Position numbers and translations under genes: made by a program. This document shows, one piece after another, positions 46,430-58,390 of a stretch of DNA of 64,000 bases (positions are counted from its first letter, which is position 1; every line of letters begins with the position of its first letter). Source of the stretch: Fasciola hepatica (lineage: Eukaryota > Platyhelminthes > Trematoda > Plagiorchiida > Fasciolidae); contig CANUEZ040000113.1 of NCBI GenBank assembly GCA_948099385.1, forward strand, positions 9,064,501 to 9,128,500, in the 5' to 3' direction. Below the pieces are notes generated by a model. The model made no database searches and had not been told where the DNA came from. It saw only the letters and a list, made by a program, of their open reading frames with translations.

Positions 46430-48715
46430 TTGATCACTCTCCAACACAGTACACAACTCGTTCTCCCATGTCCCCTCCCATTTTCTTCATTATTGCACCT
46501 CATATACGTTGTTTCTCGTCCTTCTTCGACTAGCTTCCGAATCTCGCCGAACCAGCTACCACCAGGTGTTGTCCTGCTTCTTCCTCGATGTCTATTCAAA
46601 CTAGCCACATTCAACTTGCGAACTCTAGTGCGTACAGGGCAAAAGGCGGATTTAGCTCCTATGCTCGAGTCTCGTGTCATCGATTTGTGTTGCATTCAGG
46701 AGACTCGTATTCACTTTTCTAGTTCCACCATTCGATTGGCTCCCCCATCTAATGCCTCTGTGAAGTCTCACTTTCTGAGGATTGGGACTGTAGTTTTCAG
46801 TCTTGCGGGTATTGACGTGGTTCCTAGTGCGAGGACTGAAGGGGCGCCACTATACTGGATCCCAGTCGACAGTCGGTTGTACGCCGTGAGACTTAGGGGT
46901 TCGTGCAAAATGAGATGTCACCGTCCCAGTAGACCCAACCTGTTTGTCGTCTCGTCATATGCATCCACCGATTGCAGGCCAGATACAGTCAAAGATAATT
47001 ACTACCAAAAGTTATACAACCTCTTACCCAAAACGAGCTGGTTTTATAGGGTGATTTCGATAGGAGATATGAACGCTAGAGCAAGTCAGCTGTCACTGAA
47101 CCAGGCGCACTTAGGAGACCCTTCTGGGCTAGATTTCCGTCCCTTAGAAAACTGGGAACGAATTTTGCCTTTGTGCTCTGACCATCCCCCTTTCCCCACA
47201 AGTATGGGCTTCAGGAGCCCTAATCGCGGACACGCCACGTGGCTTCCGCCCTCTTTGAGTCAGCAATGAACTTAGATTGACCATATCGCAATCAGCCACA
47301 AATAGCTGGGTTGTTTGCAGACTACTGATCATACTGTTGTTTGCTCCTACGGCGCTCTAGTCTGCACTATGATATTCATGTGCTTCGGTCGGTGTTCCAA
47401 GCGCATGCTCCAACCAAGCTTATAGTGCAACCAGCTGTCCCTTCACTATCCTCACTAGCTGAGAGGTTAGAATTTGACTTGTCTGATAACATAAACCAGC
47501 AATGGTCGCTTATCAAGAATGCTTCCCATTCTACTGGTCTAGTAAGTTGTGGCCCGCCTGATAGTACCCTAGCACCCTGTATTTCTGCTGAATCTCTGTG
47601 CCCTCTCGACTCAAGTTAGTTCATCCCGACTGTAAGCAAATATAACGAAGAACTTACGCAAGTCTTGGTAGGACCGCGAAATCTGGTTGTCGCAATCAGC
47701 ATCAGAGCTGGAATGTGCTGCCGCCATGGGGAGTTCTTGTAAGCTGTTCATTTCATCCAATTCATCGTTAGGAAGTCTCTAGGTGCAAGTAAAATAATCT
47801 GTGAAGCTGACGGTCTGACATTTCACAATCAACAGCCGCGTCTCTAACGCTAGGTGAAGCAGTTTCAGACACAGTTCAGCTGGTCCTCAGTGTCAGCCTC
47901 TCCCATAGCTCTTCCGGCAAACGTCCAAAAATGCTTCTCGACAGATCAACCTACTGACGTAGAAATCCGAAAAGAAGTCCAAGTCCTAGGAAGTCTAGAA
48001 GCCCCGAGCTTCGATGGGGCTCCAACTCTTTATGAAATGTTGCGGTGTAGCTCGTTTGAGAACTTTATGATTTGATCTCAAAAGTTTGGAATTTTGAGCA
48101 GGTCCCTTCATTGTTGGGGGAATTGATTATTCTTCTCATTTTTGGGAAGAGCTCGAGCAGTGACCGAGCCAACCAATAGAGCCAATGCTGTTTGCTCCCG
48201 TCATAACTGGCAGGTTGTACCAAACGTGCGAGGAGCATACTCGAAAGGACCGGGCCGGGTTTCTCACCGGCCGTGTACATATCCGTCAAATCTTCACCCT
48301 CTGGCAACTGCTAAAGCATCGTCGTACTTTCTAGAGGCCAATGATCAACATAGTCCTAGATGTTCGCGCGGCCTTTAATGCTGTCGATAGGACTGGACTG
48401 TGTGATTGCTTGTTGAAAATAGGTGCACCTGAGAAGTGTATGCATATACTCGGGTTGGATCAGGGCTTACGATCAACTTTCGCCACCTTTTGTTGTCTCC
48501 AGTGCAGTGCAGCCAGGTTGCCCCATATCCCCATTTCTTTTCATCTTTGCCGTAGAGAATGCTCCGAATGCCTTACCTGGTCTTCTAAAGAATGGAATTG
48601 AACTTCTCTCAGAGAACAGAATTTTTGACCTGGTAGATACTAGTGATATTGCCTCGCTAAGTGCTATTGCACACAGGCAGCTCAACACGAGGTGCTCTAT
48701 TCCTATGTGGTAGGC
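46430..48715 (+). pseudogene. RTE-type endonuclease / reverse transcriptase, broken
   Basis: The 280-codon frame 46430-47269 has an APE endonuclease from about residue 55: FKLATFNLRTLVRTGQKADL, then the metal-binding IDLCCIQETRI, FVVSSYASTDCR and GDMNARASQLS. The terminal DHIAISHK (47275 on) is in a shifted frame. The RT follows in fragments: QFSWSSVSA (about 47870), IRKEVQVLGSLEAPSFDGAP (about 47970), NIVLDVRAAFNAVDRTGL (motif A, about 48347) and QPGCPISPFLFIFAVENA (motif B, about 48508). Motif C is eroded to LVDTSDIA, where a YADD-like sequence is expected. Frameshifts, stops and the lost catalytic DD show that it is dead. Confidence 0.84.
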
Positions 48716-49095
48716 AAGGCTGGAAGAAGCGATGCGGCGATCAGACCATGACTTACCATAGAAGTGCGAAGCAGCTAGCATCAGCAGTGCCTCTGGTAAG
48801 CTCTTTCTGCTTCTCTGATTGGGGTCAAAGAATGAGGATTGTAGTTGAGGGAAATAGCTCAGAATAGCAGTAGAGCGAATGTTGTGTGGTCTGTCTACGG
48901 AACTCACGTGCCCCCAAAATCATGAAATTTCACTCAGACAAACAAAATGACAAAAAACATCAAAAAGTGTGCGGAGAAAAAAGTCACAACATACCATACG
49001 TTTTACCAGCTACCTTTTATTCTCCATGGTACTTCCCCGTCTTTCTTTTGTTATTACTTATTTGACACCTAGCCTGATTCCAAACTGGTGTGAGG

Positions 49096-49097
49096 TA

Positions 49098-49153
<56 letters not shown>
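49096..49153. repeat. (TA)n tail of the RTE LINE
   Basis: About 29 TA units with one C interruption (tacat), at the 3' end of the LINE. Confidence 0.95.
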
Positions 49154-49160
<7 letters not shown>

Positions 49161-49679
49161 GTGTAGGATCAGTGACGAGACTCAGAGGACTCGAAAATCG
49201 TGATATAGGATAAGAAATTCCCAAAGGCATTCTAATGACCTCTAGATAGTGAACACACGATATGCTGATTGATGTGAGCCACACTTACTCTTCTCCCTCA
49301 CTTCGAAAGCACACAGAATTCATCGCACTCAGGAAATAAATGTTCCCAGTCTGTCAGGTGAGGGTATTTTGGGGGGAGAACTGACCGACTGCAGGGCAAT
49401 GCCTCATGTCACGTGCGACAAGAGGGATGATATATCGTAGGTACGAAAATAACTATCTATTTGATATATTCTTTTACAGTAGCGAAACCATGGACTTTTC
49501 AACGGCTCAATTTTCACATAATTTTCCCCCATACAGCCTAGATCTCACTGTGATTGGTTATTTATTCTCAGTAATGAAGAAAGCTGCGACTGAACACGAC
49601 AGAACAATTCCATCCGCCTTGGGGCTCGAATTTTGACTGCATCTGTAGTTCTGATCCTAAGCAAATCAGTGATATCTAT

Positions 49680-49830
49680 GCCGGATAACCCGGTGGTTAA
49701 GTGTCCGGTTCCCTACCATTCAAAGCTGATTCAAGTCTTAGTGGAGGCAGAGTGGATGTGCACTGTTGATGATTCCTGTTAAATTGGTTGGGAGAGATGA
49801 GCAGTGCATCCAGGGTTTCCAGTGCTGGGC
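49680..49830 (+). repeat. tRNA-derived SINE, family B, degenerate hammerhead
   Basis: The tRNA-like head has A box ggataacccggtggttaag and B box gattcaagtc. About 20 bases on, stem I is long and clear: ggatgtgcactg (49757-49768) against cagtgcatcc. The enclosed core reads UUGAUGA, and then sequence that no longer contains GAAAC or GUC. The ribozyme is inactive by inspection. Confidence 0.65.
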
Positions 49831-52800
49831 TGATCAATGTTGTATCATTTCATAAAAAATGCCTTCACTCAAAATGATTCATGCACGAGAATGACAAAGT
49901 TTCAGGCAGCACTTTTGCTCAAATTGTTTTGGCAGCCTCTCATATATTACCAAAAACTAATCAGAAATGGAATCATAAGGTAAACAGCGCTTGAGCTATA
50001 CATCAAGAAGATGAGAATATAATACGGATTCTGATTCGTGGCCGGTCATGCCATCGAATTTCCATAACCCTCAAGCAGGTTATGAAAACCCAAATCACCA
50101 TTTTCATTCTATTCAGTTTGAATGACGTATACGAAACAGATAAAAAAAAATGTTTTTTGTTTTGATTGCACTGATGCACTTCTTCACGGTGCGCACAATG
50201 CCAACAAGTACTCTAAACAGTTGAACCTCCAAGCCAACGAGCGCCTTCGTGTTCGGTCTATCAAAGTGAGATTGAGAAGTGAAATTTAGACTAGTTACTC
50301 CTTTGGATATTCACAAGTGGCTCGCTGGGGTACTCACTTATTGTAGACTATGGTTTCGTGCTAAAAAAAATGTTTACTCTCATAAGTCGATCCTAACACA
50401 GTACGGAGAGAATGAGAAAGAGTGTTCACCGTGTACACTTAGTTGCTTTTGGTTAATTTGGGCGTAACTGGTTCGATGTAGGATGTGAGTTCAACACATC
50501 GTAGTTTTATTGGTTTATTCCACCTGCCACTGCCATCCCTCCACCCCCAGGGGCACAACAGTGGTGTAACTCGGCGATGGAGAAAGGAATTCTACTACTA
50601 GGCTATCATTTAATCTAATCGCATGCAACCGGAAAATGAGCACAGAGAGATGGCTGAAAAAATTTCTGAAAACCAAAACAGTTTCTATATGTGAAGAAGC
50701 AACGGATATACTAGTTTTCAGTGCTGGACGGTTATTCTCGCAATAAAAAAAGCAATAAAATTCCCATAACCACGGTGGAATGAGCTGAAGATTTGTCTAC
50801 TCCTTTGCCACGTTTATACATTTTATCGTGTCGTGTAGTACGGTATCGCAGATTGTATTGCCGATCGTATTGTATCGTATTGTATTGCATTGTATTGTAG
50901 TGTATTGCAGTTTCCTCCTATATAGTGGTTATTTCTACTGTTTTCTCAACTGGTGCGGCATACTGTTTTGCCTAATAAAAACCTGGCAGTAGTAGTTTTA
51001 CGGTAAAAACAGAAAACATTTCCCAGAGCAAGGAAACGTTGGATATTATGGATTAAAAAAACCTTGTTCATTTATACGATACCAATATTCTTGTTACATT
51101 GACGACTAAGTGACCATTGAAGATCGTTTAAACACAGTGTAGGATTCGATTACTGTGCGGGCAATGGGTGAACCACTGGGAGCCAGCTCAAAAAGCCTGG
51201 CTGTGAGATGTTTGACTTAAGATCTTTCACTCCGGTTCCCAGCTTAGTCGGTGGCTTGGTGGGTTCGTACTGATGGCGATTTCCAACAAGAATAAAACAA
51301 CTGGTTTTCAATGATGAGTTGAGCGATGATACCCCATATTATACAAATCTTATCTTTTACTACTTAAATTCACATTGATTTCAAATCTAGCAATATTTCT
51401 GCCGAGCTCATTGAATTTTCAAGACAGAGGCTCACTTGATTGTTAGAACATCAACTGAATTTTTGAGTTTTCCACTCGTAATTGATCATGTGTTTGATTT
51501 GATCTATGATACTGAGTGGGAGTATTTCCACTGGATATCTTTGCTATCTCAGGGACTTTCACGCGGCTCCTTAATATTTACACATCTGAACAGACTGGTT
51601 GTTAAGGACCGCGGAAGTGGGTCTCTCAGTTCATTTCCGACCAGATCACCGGCATAATTCAGAGGTTTTTCTCCACCGAGGCTGCGGTGCTTCTGATAGT
51701 TACTGACACTGCTGATCAGGTGAGTCGAACGTAGCAAGCTACTGCTAAGTCGGAAGACGTGACTCTTGGTACGTTGCGTCAATGTAATCCACGAATGTAA
51801 GTTGGAACACCGTTGTACTCAATTGTCCAAAACAATAAAAAAACAGCAAGCCGACATCCCCAAACCTTCTGTGGATGAGAACAATCAACTTTTTTCCCCA
51901 GCTCTCTGGTGGTCTTTTACCAGCACTATTTGATGTGCAAGAAAAAAACATTGGTTGGATCCATATAGTCTACTGAACTGTTAGTTGATTGGTGTTGTGC
52001 GAATAGTTTCTTCCACATATGTGGTCTTATGAACTAAATCGAAAGATGCGAGTTATATTCCGTGATTACTCTTTAGCAGGAATGGCACAGTCTGGAAAGT
52101 TAGGTTTCGGGTCTGTGGTAGTTCGCCAGGAAAATTTTGAGAACTTTATGCATAATTCTTTTTTATTTTGTCTTTCATACTGTCCGCTTGACTGAGCCCG
52201 TGAATCGTCCGATCAGTCAGTTAGACCAGTAGCCGTCGTTCCTGGTGGACTCCTGGCAGGGTGTAAGAATTTTGACCGAGCTAAACTTTTCTCCACTAGA
52301 ATTTTCACGTGACAATCATACATTGTTGAATTTCATTTAACGATTTAATACAAGATAGATAGCGGGAAATCTTTCTACAATTCATTTTGTTTTACTTCGA
52401 TATTATAGAGAACGGACGACTCAATGGCTTTTGGGCCACATACAACATGACAGAATATAAGGCAGGATATTCTCAGATAGTTCTTTGTCTGTCATCAACA
52501 ACGTCCTCCATTCTTTGAACATTGCTTTCTATTATCGTATTTAGTAAACTCTGTGCTTACCGTCATCCATCCCGACCTACAGAAAAAAACCATATCCTGT
52601 TAATTGTTACCTTGTAATGGTTGGGAAAACCTCGTGTGAATCACGCATGTCCTCTCAAAAATACCGGCAAAAGTTTGAATAAGAACCAGTAAAGAACCAC
52701 AGCTAGTTGGAAAACGCGAGCAGGGTAAAGTAATTCTGAATTTGCTCTCATTTTTTTCTTTTGCTAATACGTCAGATCCCCTCATGCGTCATCATTTCTC

Positions 52801-53761
52801 GTCTCATTCCTTTTGAAAAGTGCTATTCACCCTCATTTCACCTCAAAGATGACTGACCGATAGTAGTAGTACTCTATTGATATTTACGTAGCTCGTAAGT
52901 CAAGTGCCTCTTTATAAACAGCAGGCAGTCCGAATGACACGAGTAAGTATTCACGCAGTCTCAGTCTCGTTAAAGACAACGATACACGAGCATCTGTAGG
53001 GGCTCGCTTCCCAATTTTCCAGCTGCAAATCTAACCACCCATCCACCCACCCCCCCCCCACACACAAACAAACAAACATACAAAAGAGAGAGGTGGAGTT
53101 TTGTTCATCGGGTGTGCAGTCAACTTCGTCGCCTTCCGAAAACCCCGGGTGGTCATCGGGCCTCGTCACGTCAAGAACACTTTCCATTTTGCCATTCACG
53201 CGTACAAGCACTTATATTGGCAGACACGTGCACACTTGGCATATGCGACGGAAGCCAGGTGTTATACATGCGTGCGTGTGTGTGCGGGCTCAAATATGAA
53301 ACACAACGAGCTGCCGACCATGAATGGAAACTTCGTGCTTACCGGTACTTGCTGCAGGCTTGACCACATTATGTCATTCGTTTACATAAGTTGTTTGTCC
53401 GTGAAGTAACTCACGTGATTTTGTTCAAGAAGCGTGCTGGTGAGTGGGGCGGGAAACGACGAAAACTGTGACTTGACTCGTCAGTTGTTGTCCACACAGG
53501 ATTACTCAGGTCACATCTAAAACGTTCTTACTGGGAATCTTTATAGGTGATGATCGAGTTGTAAAGGCCGTGATCACCGCCACCGACTGCAAGATGGTAA
53601 ACATCAATCCACTGTCATCCAGTTTCTCATCACTCCTGACTAATTGTGAGTGATTTTCCACCCTAGGTCTCAGCATCCTAGTATCTGGTTCTCCCCGGAA
53701 ATGTTTTGGCTCTTTGAGGCTATTGGGTATATGCCCATTCTACAGCACCATATATTTAGTG
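49831..53761. other. No gene recognised
   Basis: Contains an imperfect GTATT repeat (50838-50912), a C-run near 53048 and CA-rich patches. Short overlapping frames at 51436-51951 and 52951-53409 show no recognisable domain. Confidence 0.4.
50838..50912. repeat. Imperfect (GTATT)n minisatellite
   Basis: About 14 units of GTATT/GTATC/GCATT with frequent substitutions, ending ttgcag. Confidence 0.8.
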
Positions 53762-53801
53762 GTAAGTAGTATGTAAACATGTGGAAAAAGCCTCCACGGT
53801 A

Positions 53802-53844
53802 GCACACGACCGGCTTCGCGGTTGCTACCCTTCATCAGGTATGC
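53802..53844 (-). ncRNA. Hammerhead motif, H1 left half, GAAA box changed
   Basis: Minus strand: stem I GCAUAC pairs perfectly with GUGUGC (6 bp). CUGAUGA (53838-53832) is intact, then AGGG-UAGCAA-CCGC, then GAAGC in place of GAAAC, then CGG and the UC cleavage position. The A-to-G change in the GAAA box should disable it. Confidence 0.7.
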
Positions 53845-54082
53845 GTACCCGGTACTCCTCCTCCACTCACTCATCTTCATACTTGTTTACTCCGACGTTA
53901 TATCTACACTAGGATCTAATTTGAATCGTCTGGAGTGTGAGTGGCTACTCTTCATTGAAGAGTTCACAAATGAATCACAACTGTGGTTTATGATAGTTAT
54001 ACGCGTCTGGGTCACTGGTAACCCAACGAACAACAAGGCTGCATGTGCAAGCACTCTTATTGATGGTTAGTATTATGTAAAG

Positions 54083-54137
<55 letters not shown>

Positions 54138-54324
54138 CTGTCACTATGGGAGCTTGCACACACAGCCTCGAATAACTAGCGGAAATCACAGTAGTGATTC
54201 ATTTGTGGACTCGTCGATGAAGAATATCCACTCACCCTCCAGACTGTTCACATTAGATCCTAGCGACAATTTAAGAACGGAGGGTACAAGTATGAAGATG
54301 ATCGGGCAAGGGAGTACTGGGTAC

Positions 54325-54367
54325 GCGTACGTCATGAGCAGCAACAACGGCGAGACCGGTCGTATGC
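54325..54367 (+). ncRNA. Hammerhead motif, H1 right half, two core changes
   Basis: Stem I GCGUAC (54325-54330) pairs with GUAUGC (54362-54367), including one GU pair. GUCAUGA stands for CUGAUGA and GAGAC for GAAAC. Stem II is GCAG-CAACAA-CGGC. The CCGG mini-stem III and GUC (ending at 54361) are kept. Inactive by inspection. Confidence 0.68.
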
Positions 54368-54404
54368 TACGAGGGAAACTTGGCCACCCATTTACACTAC
54401 TTAC

Positions 54405-55197
54405 TTTCAAAAGCCGAAGTCGCAACTCACTAACGGATCCGTATTTGCTTCATATGCGTGTTGTAATGACATCATCTCGATCGATGTCGGCTTTAGACAC
54501 ACATACACCACACACAAATTGTCGAATTCTCAGTATGAGGACCTTGTATGTATTCATCAATAATACCTACCGCCCTCTGAGCATCCTTTTTCAAACGAGG
54601 AATGTGGGTAGATTAGGATGAACGGCTGAGTGCGGACTGTTAGGAGGTAAAACTGACAGAACCATAGTAAGCACCGATAATTCAACACTAAATATCTGAA
54701 GCCCTTCGAAAAAAAGTTATACATATTACTGATTCCTTGTGGATATGAACATTTGATTCACTACTAGAAATGGATGGAAGCATTGCAGACTACTACTGTA
54801 CAACTGACTTGAGTAGACGTGCAAAAAAGTGAGATATTTTGACAAATCCAGCCGACCAGAAATGAGGCCGAAGCGTCGCTTGGGCAATGCTTGTGATTAG
54901 GATATGACTTGGAGTTTGAGGAAAGGACAGTGGTAAGAGTGAAACTTTATGTTAATCCTAATTACTCTCTGTTGGTAGACGTGGGTAACTATCTAAAAAA
55001 CGTGGAGCCGGTCTAAGTGACTTGAGCGGACAGCTTTTTTAGCACGTACTGATAGTCCGGGGCGTTCCAACTATAAATTAATACAATAACCTTTATGAAA
55101 TTAAACATTTATTTTAAGAGCACACAAACGGTATGCATGTTATAAGTTATCGGCTAATAACGTGCACCCCTTGAATATTGATAAATAAACAAGGCAG
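54405..55197. other. No gene seen
   Basis: Only the tail of a chance frame (54154-54621) that starts inside the palindrome. Confidence 0.4.
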
Positions 55198-55268
55198 TCT
55201 CCTGGTGAGTAGTCCCGGCCGTCACGCGGAAGGCCCGAGTTCGATTCCCGGCTGAGGAGAAAATTTTT
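55198..55268 (+). pseudogene. tRNA-Asp(GTC)-like pseudogene with D-arm deletion
   Basis: ggtgagtagtcccggccgtc, then acgcggaaggcc, then gagttcgattcccgg and a 3' strand ctgaggag follow eukaryotic tRNA-Asp in order, with GTC at the anticodon position. The 5' acceptor (tctcct) runs directly into ggtgagta, so about nine bases of the D arm are missing, and an anticodon-stem pair is broken. A TTTTT pol III terminator follows at about 55264. It could be a decayed tRNA gene or the head of another tRNA-derived SINE. Confidence 0.55.
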
Positions 55269-55269
55269 A

Positions 55270-57289
55270 CCAATGATTGTCCCACGGTCGTTGGGGGTGA
55301 ACCAAAGTTATGAAATCCTTTTTTTGAATCTCCATCGCTTATAAACCTTCCCTGATGACTGTTCACTTTTCCATTCAAAAAATATTGCACCTTTGTTATC
55401 AGGTACAATGTAAGAAGTATTAGAAGATTAGGATTTTGTTTCGTTGACCATCGAGGACTAACTAATTGCTCACACCTAATCACACCTTCTCGAATCCGGT
55501 TTCACAGCTAGTTCCAGATGTGTTCTCAGCATAAGTGTATGAAACAATGATCGTGTTTGTTGGAAATAAACCAGTTCAGGTTTTTCAGTTCAACATGAGT
55601 ACTTAGTTGCATACTGTAGTATATAAGCGATCAGGGAAAAACCGGTCGCCCTCACCTGTATATCATAGGTGAAAGGATTGTGAGCAAGAGAAACGTGTTT
55701 TCCGTATACACGACAACGATTTACCCGGCACCTGAATACGAAGTTTTATACAGGTCAACCAAATCAATGAATTCCTCCCTAGTATGGGATCAAGTTAGAT
55801 CAGCCCTAAGATGCTGCACTTACTAGATCATTTTAGACACTTGGTGTTATTATTCAGACCACAGAAGAGCCGGTAACCTCGGGGATGTATTCCGTTCTTA
55901 TCGTTTTGGCTTTCCGATCCAGTAGTTCTCAGTGCTGTTATTCTCAATTAAGGCTAGAATAGTTTTTACGAGCCTGTCGGTAGAAATTTTAAACAAGACA
56001 CCACTTTCCGCGTTGAATGTAGGTGCGATGTACATACTGCATGCATGAGTGGTGTCTTTCTTTAAATTCTTTTTCATTGAGTGGTTCATCATACCGTATC
56101 ACTATTCAACTCACAGTTAAAAACCCACAGACGCACTGCACACCTGTTTACCTGTCGGTCAACCCATACTGAGATGTCCGTCATTGGATTCATGGACTAC
56201 TTGGCTGATAAGTTGCCAACCCCCGAAGCCGCGATGAATCGACATTGTTTATCAAGTGGCGGTAACTTGAAGTTGACCGCAGGGAATTGGCCCGGATGGC
56301 CGTACGGTTAATGTGTAATGAACAGAATCCCGCACACTAGCAGGATTCCAGTTATTCTCAGATGAGACTCTGTACCGGTGCACACCAGTTAGTGATTCTT
56401 ATCAAATCTTACGAAACAGCTCTGTGAAGATTCCATGAAATTTCAAATACCTGTTGAGCATGGATGTTACATAATTACTCATCCCATGGACATTTTACAC
56501 TTCTTACCACTCATACTAATGAAGTTTCATATTTCTCACCTGTAGTGCGCGCTTCATTGAGCAAAGTCTCTTTCAAGTTCTCCACCGGAGACGGATGGCG
56601 ACCATGTGTAAGTATACGACACATGAGTTAAAAATTGTCTTAACTCCTTTGGTGATTATGGTGCCCTGGTGAAAGCTACTGGCAATGTAAAGGAGAGCTG
56701 ACATCCAAAACTTCACTGTCACCTTTGAGGCTCATAGCAGAAACGAAAATTTTAGGATAAAAGAAAATTCACGATTTAACATCTTCCACTTATCTGAACG
56801 ACTTGAGAAGAAAACTGATGATCGTTTCTGAGATCTGAGAGGACTTGGTGACTTTTTAAAGAATAATTCCGTGTTCCGTGTTCCGTACTTGAACTACTTT
56901 GTCTGAAATGGGCCAGTATTACGCAGCCATTCCTGTATCTTTGAGATTTGTTCAGTCAGGCCTACCGGACCATCGTGTTCAATTTTATGTCCTTGGGGTT
57001 TCGCAGACCTGACGAAATTATCTGAGGTGTCCTTTGCTGATATTCCTGGTCAACCTTAAAGCTGGAGAAATGTGAGGAATTTCCTGCAAATTATTCCGAG
57101 ACGTTGTTAAACTGGAGTGTACCGTAAAAAAGCTTTACTACGCGGATTGCGCAAACGAAAAAGTACTTAAAATAATAATATGTTTGAAGCACGTGTAAGA
57201 TGCAACTTTTCATCCCAAGTTCACTCAAAGTGGGAGTAGTACGGTCAAGGTCTCACCAAACTTTCAAGGAGATCCGGAAATTATGACTC
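55270..57289. other. No gene recognised
   Basis: Short frames only. The 109-codon minus frame 55154-55483 overlaps the tRNA-like pseudogene and is not credible as a protein. Confidence 0.4.
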
Positions 57290-57400
57290 TGAGAGATGGA
57301 GAGGAGGCTGACATGCAGTTCTAATGGGTCAGGCCTGATAACGACCAGGGCAACAGTGATCTGCTGTCTACCATGCATACTGAAAAAGCTAAAGTAGCAG
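57290..57400 (-). repeat. SINE family A fragment, minus orientation
   Basis: The minus strand carries gtagacagcagatcactg, tggtcgttatcagg, cctgacccattagaactgc and tctcagagtc, matching the family A body at 30120-30310 in order. No head is visible. Confidence 0.5.
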
Positions 57401-58219
57401 CGCTGTGGACTTTTGTTTAAAGTGTAAAAAAGTGTTTATCAGAACAGAGGTGTCGCGATCCCGAAATTTGCGCTTACCTTTGAGTACCTCGTCACAGTGC
57501 AAAATGTGACGTACTTAGACAGAAACAATAATAACACGGTGTGTAAAATAATAACAAATGCTAGAGTGAAACACAAATAGCCAGCTTGACGTTTCCCCGA
57601 AACTGCATAGTCATATCGCAGTTTTGTTAGTTCTATTTACTCATATAAAACCAAGAGTGTGTGGGTAGAACACTTTTCGTCGGTTATAAGGTTTCGATCG
57701 ATTGTCAGAGCGCGGAGAATTCCTCTGGGATAGAATCCGGGTAGCAATAGTTAAGCCCTTTACTACGTGTCTAACTTGACATCCGGATGGGCATGGTTGC
57801 CAAAACCGGTAATTGGTACATCATACCACTTTGACTGTCAGCATGTGTTGGTCGAAGCACGTAGCTATCCGATACATATACGTGGAAATAATAATGTACG
57901 CAGAACGTAATATTCTAACAGTAAACCAACAAGCGTAAGTAAACCACCAATTCTTTGATAATCCACTGCTCCTTCCGTCTCTCTCCCTCCCTCTGTAATC
58001 TTCAAATAACCATGGTTTGTCATTTGTTTGATCGGTGAACACGAAGCCGAGGTACAGTCCACCAGTTTCGATCTGTATTTAATGAATACCGTCTTGTTAA
58101 TGAAAAGGTTACTTACCACTTTATCTAGGCTTATTTCATTCTGCAAGCCTCAGTCGACATAACCTGACCCAGTGTAATTATCACCTTCATAGAAGTGATT
58201 CAGCAAGCATTATCAGCAA
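57401..58219. other. No gene seen
   Basis: Short frames without recognisable domains. Confidence 0.4.
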
Positions 58220-58390
58220 TCAACTTACCACTGAAAACCGTACGAACACTGTACAGCTGTTTCATCTTTGTTAGGAATCATCAGAAGGGCACATCCAACG
58301 AGCTCCCTAACTGGGACTTGAACCCGCGTTGAACGATTGTGAATCGAACACCTGACCACCAGGCTATGTGAACTGGCCCTCTGTAGTTTT
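58220..58390 (-). repeat. tRNA-derived SINE, family B, with partial hammerhead
   Basis: On the minus strand A box catagcctggtggtcagg and B box gggttcaagtccc form a clear tRNA-like head. They are followed by ggatgtgcccttctgatgat and, further on, gtacagtgttcgtacggttt, the same body as at 7715-7866. Confidence 0.68.
58242..58296 (-). ncRNA. Partly intact hammerhead in family B SINE
   Basis: Minus strand: CUGAUGA (58284-58278), a stem II region UUCC-UAACAA-AGAU that no longer pairs, GAAAC (58263-58259), palindromic CAGCUG (58259-58254) and a GUA triplet, which is allowed at hammerhead cleavage sites, then CAGUGU. Stem I is weak because its 5' strand reads GCCCUU. Both catalytic boxes survive, but the helices are damaged. 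Confidence 0.6.

Larger units (their letters stand above)
45890..49155 (+). mobile_element. RTE-type LINE, decayed, ending in a TA repeat
   Basis: A non-coding leader (about 45890-46429) is followed by an APE-type endonuclease frame and a broken reverse transcriptase. It closes with a short 3' region and a TA-rich microsatellite (49096-49153), an end style common in RTE elements. The gattccaaact string occurs both in the leader (about 46100) and just before the TA tail (about 49076). The 5' boundary is an estimate from where LINE-like text begins. Confidence 0.8.
53762..54404. mobile_element. 643-bp palindrome of two H1 hammerhead repeats with TA repeat at its centre
   Basis: Both halves align throughout when the right one is reversed: gtaagtagt, gtagcacacgaccgg / gtagcatacgaccgg, gcgtacccggtactc / gcgtacccagtactc, catcttcatacttg (identical), taggatctaat (identical), agtctggag-type text, cacaaatgaatcac (identical), and gctgcatgtgcaagc / gctgtgtgtgcaagc. 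A TA-rich microsatellite (about 54085-54136) occupies the turn. The left half has an extra segment of about 30 bases near 54008-54038. Each half carries a hammerhead reading outward. Confidence 0.85.

Noticed and set aside
46252..46695. 147-codon minus-strand frame
   Set aside because: Shadow of the RTE LINE leader and endonuclease on the opposite strand.
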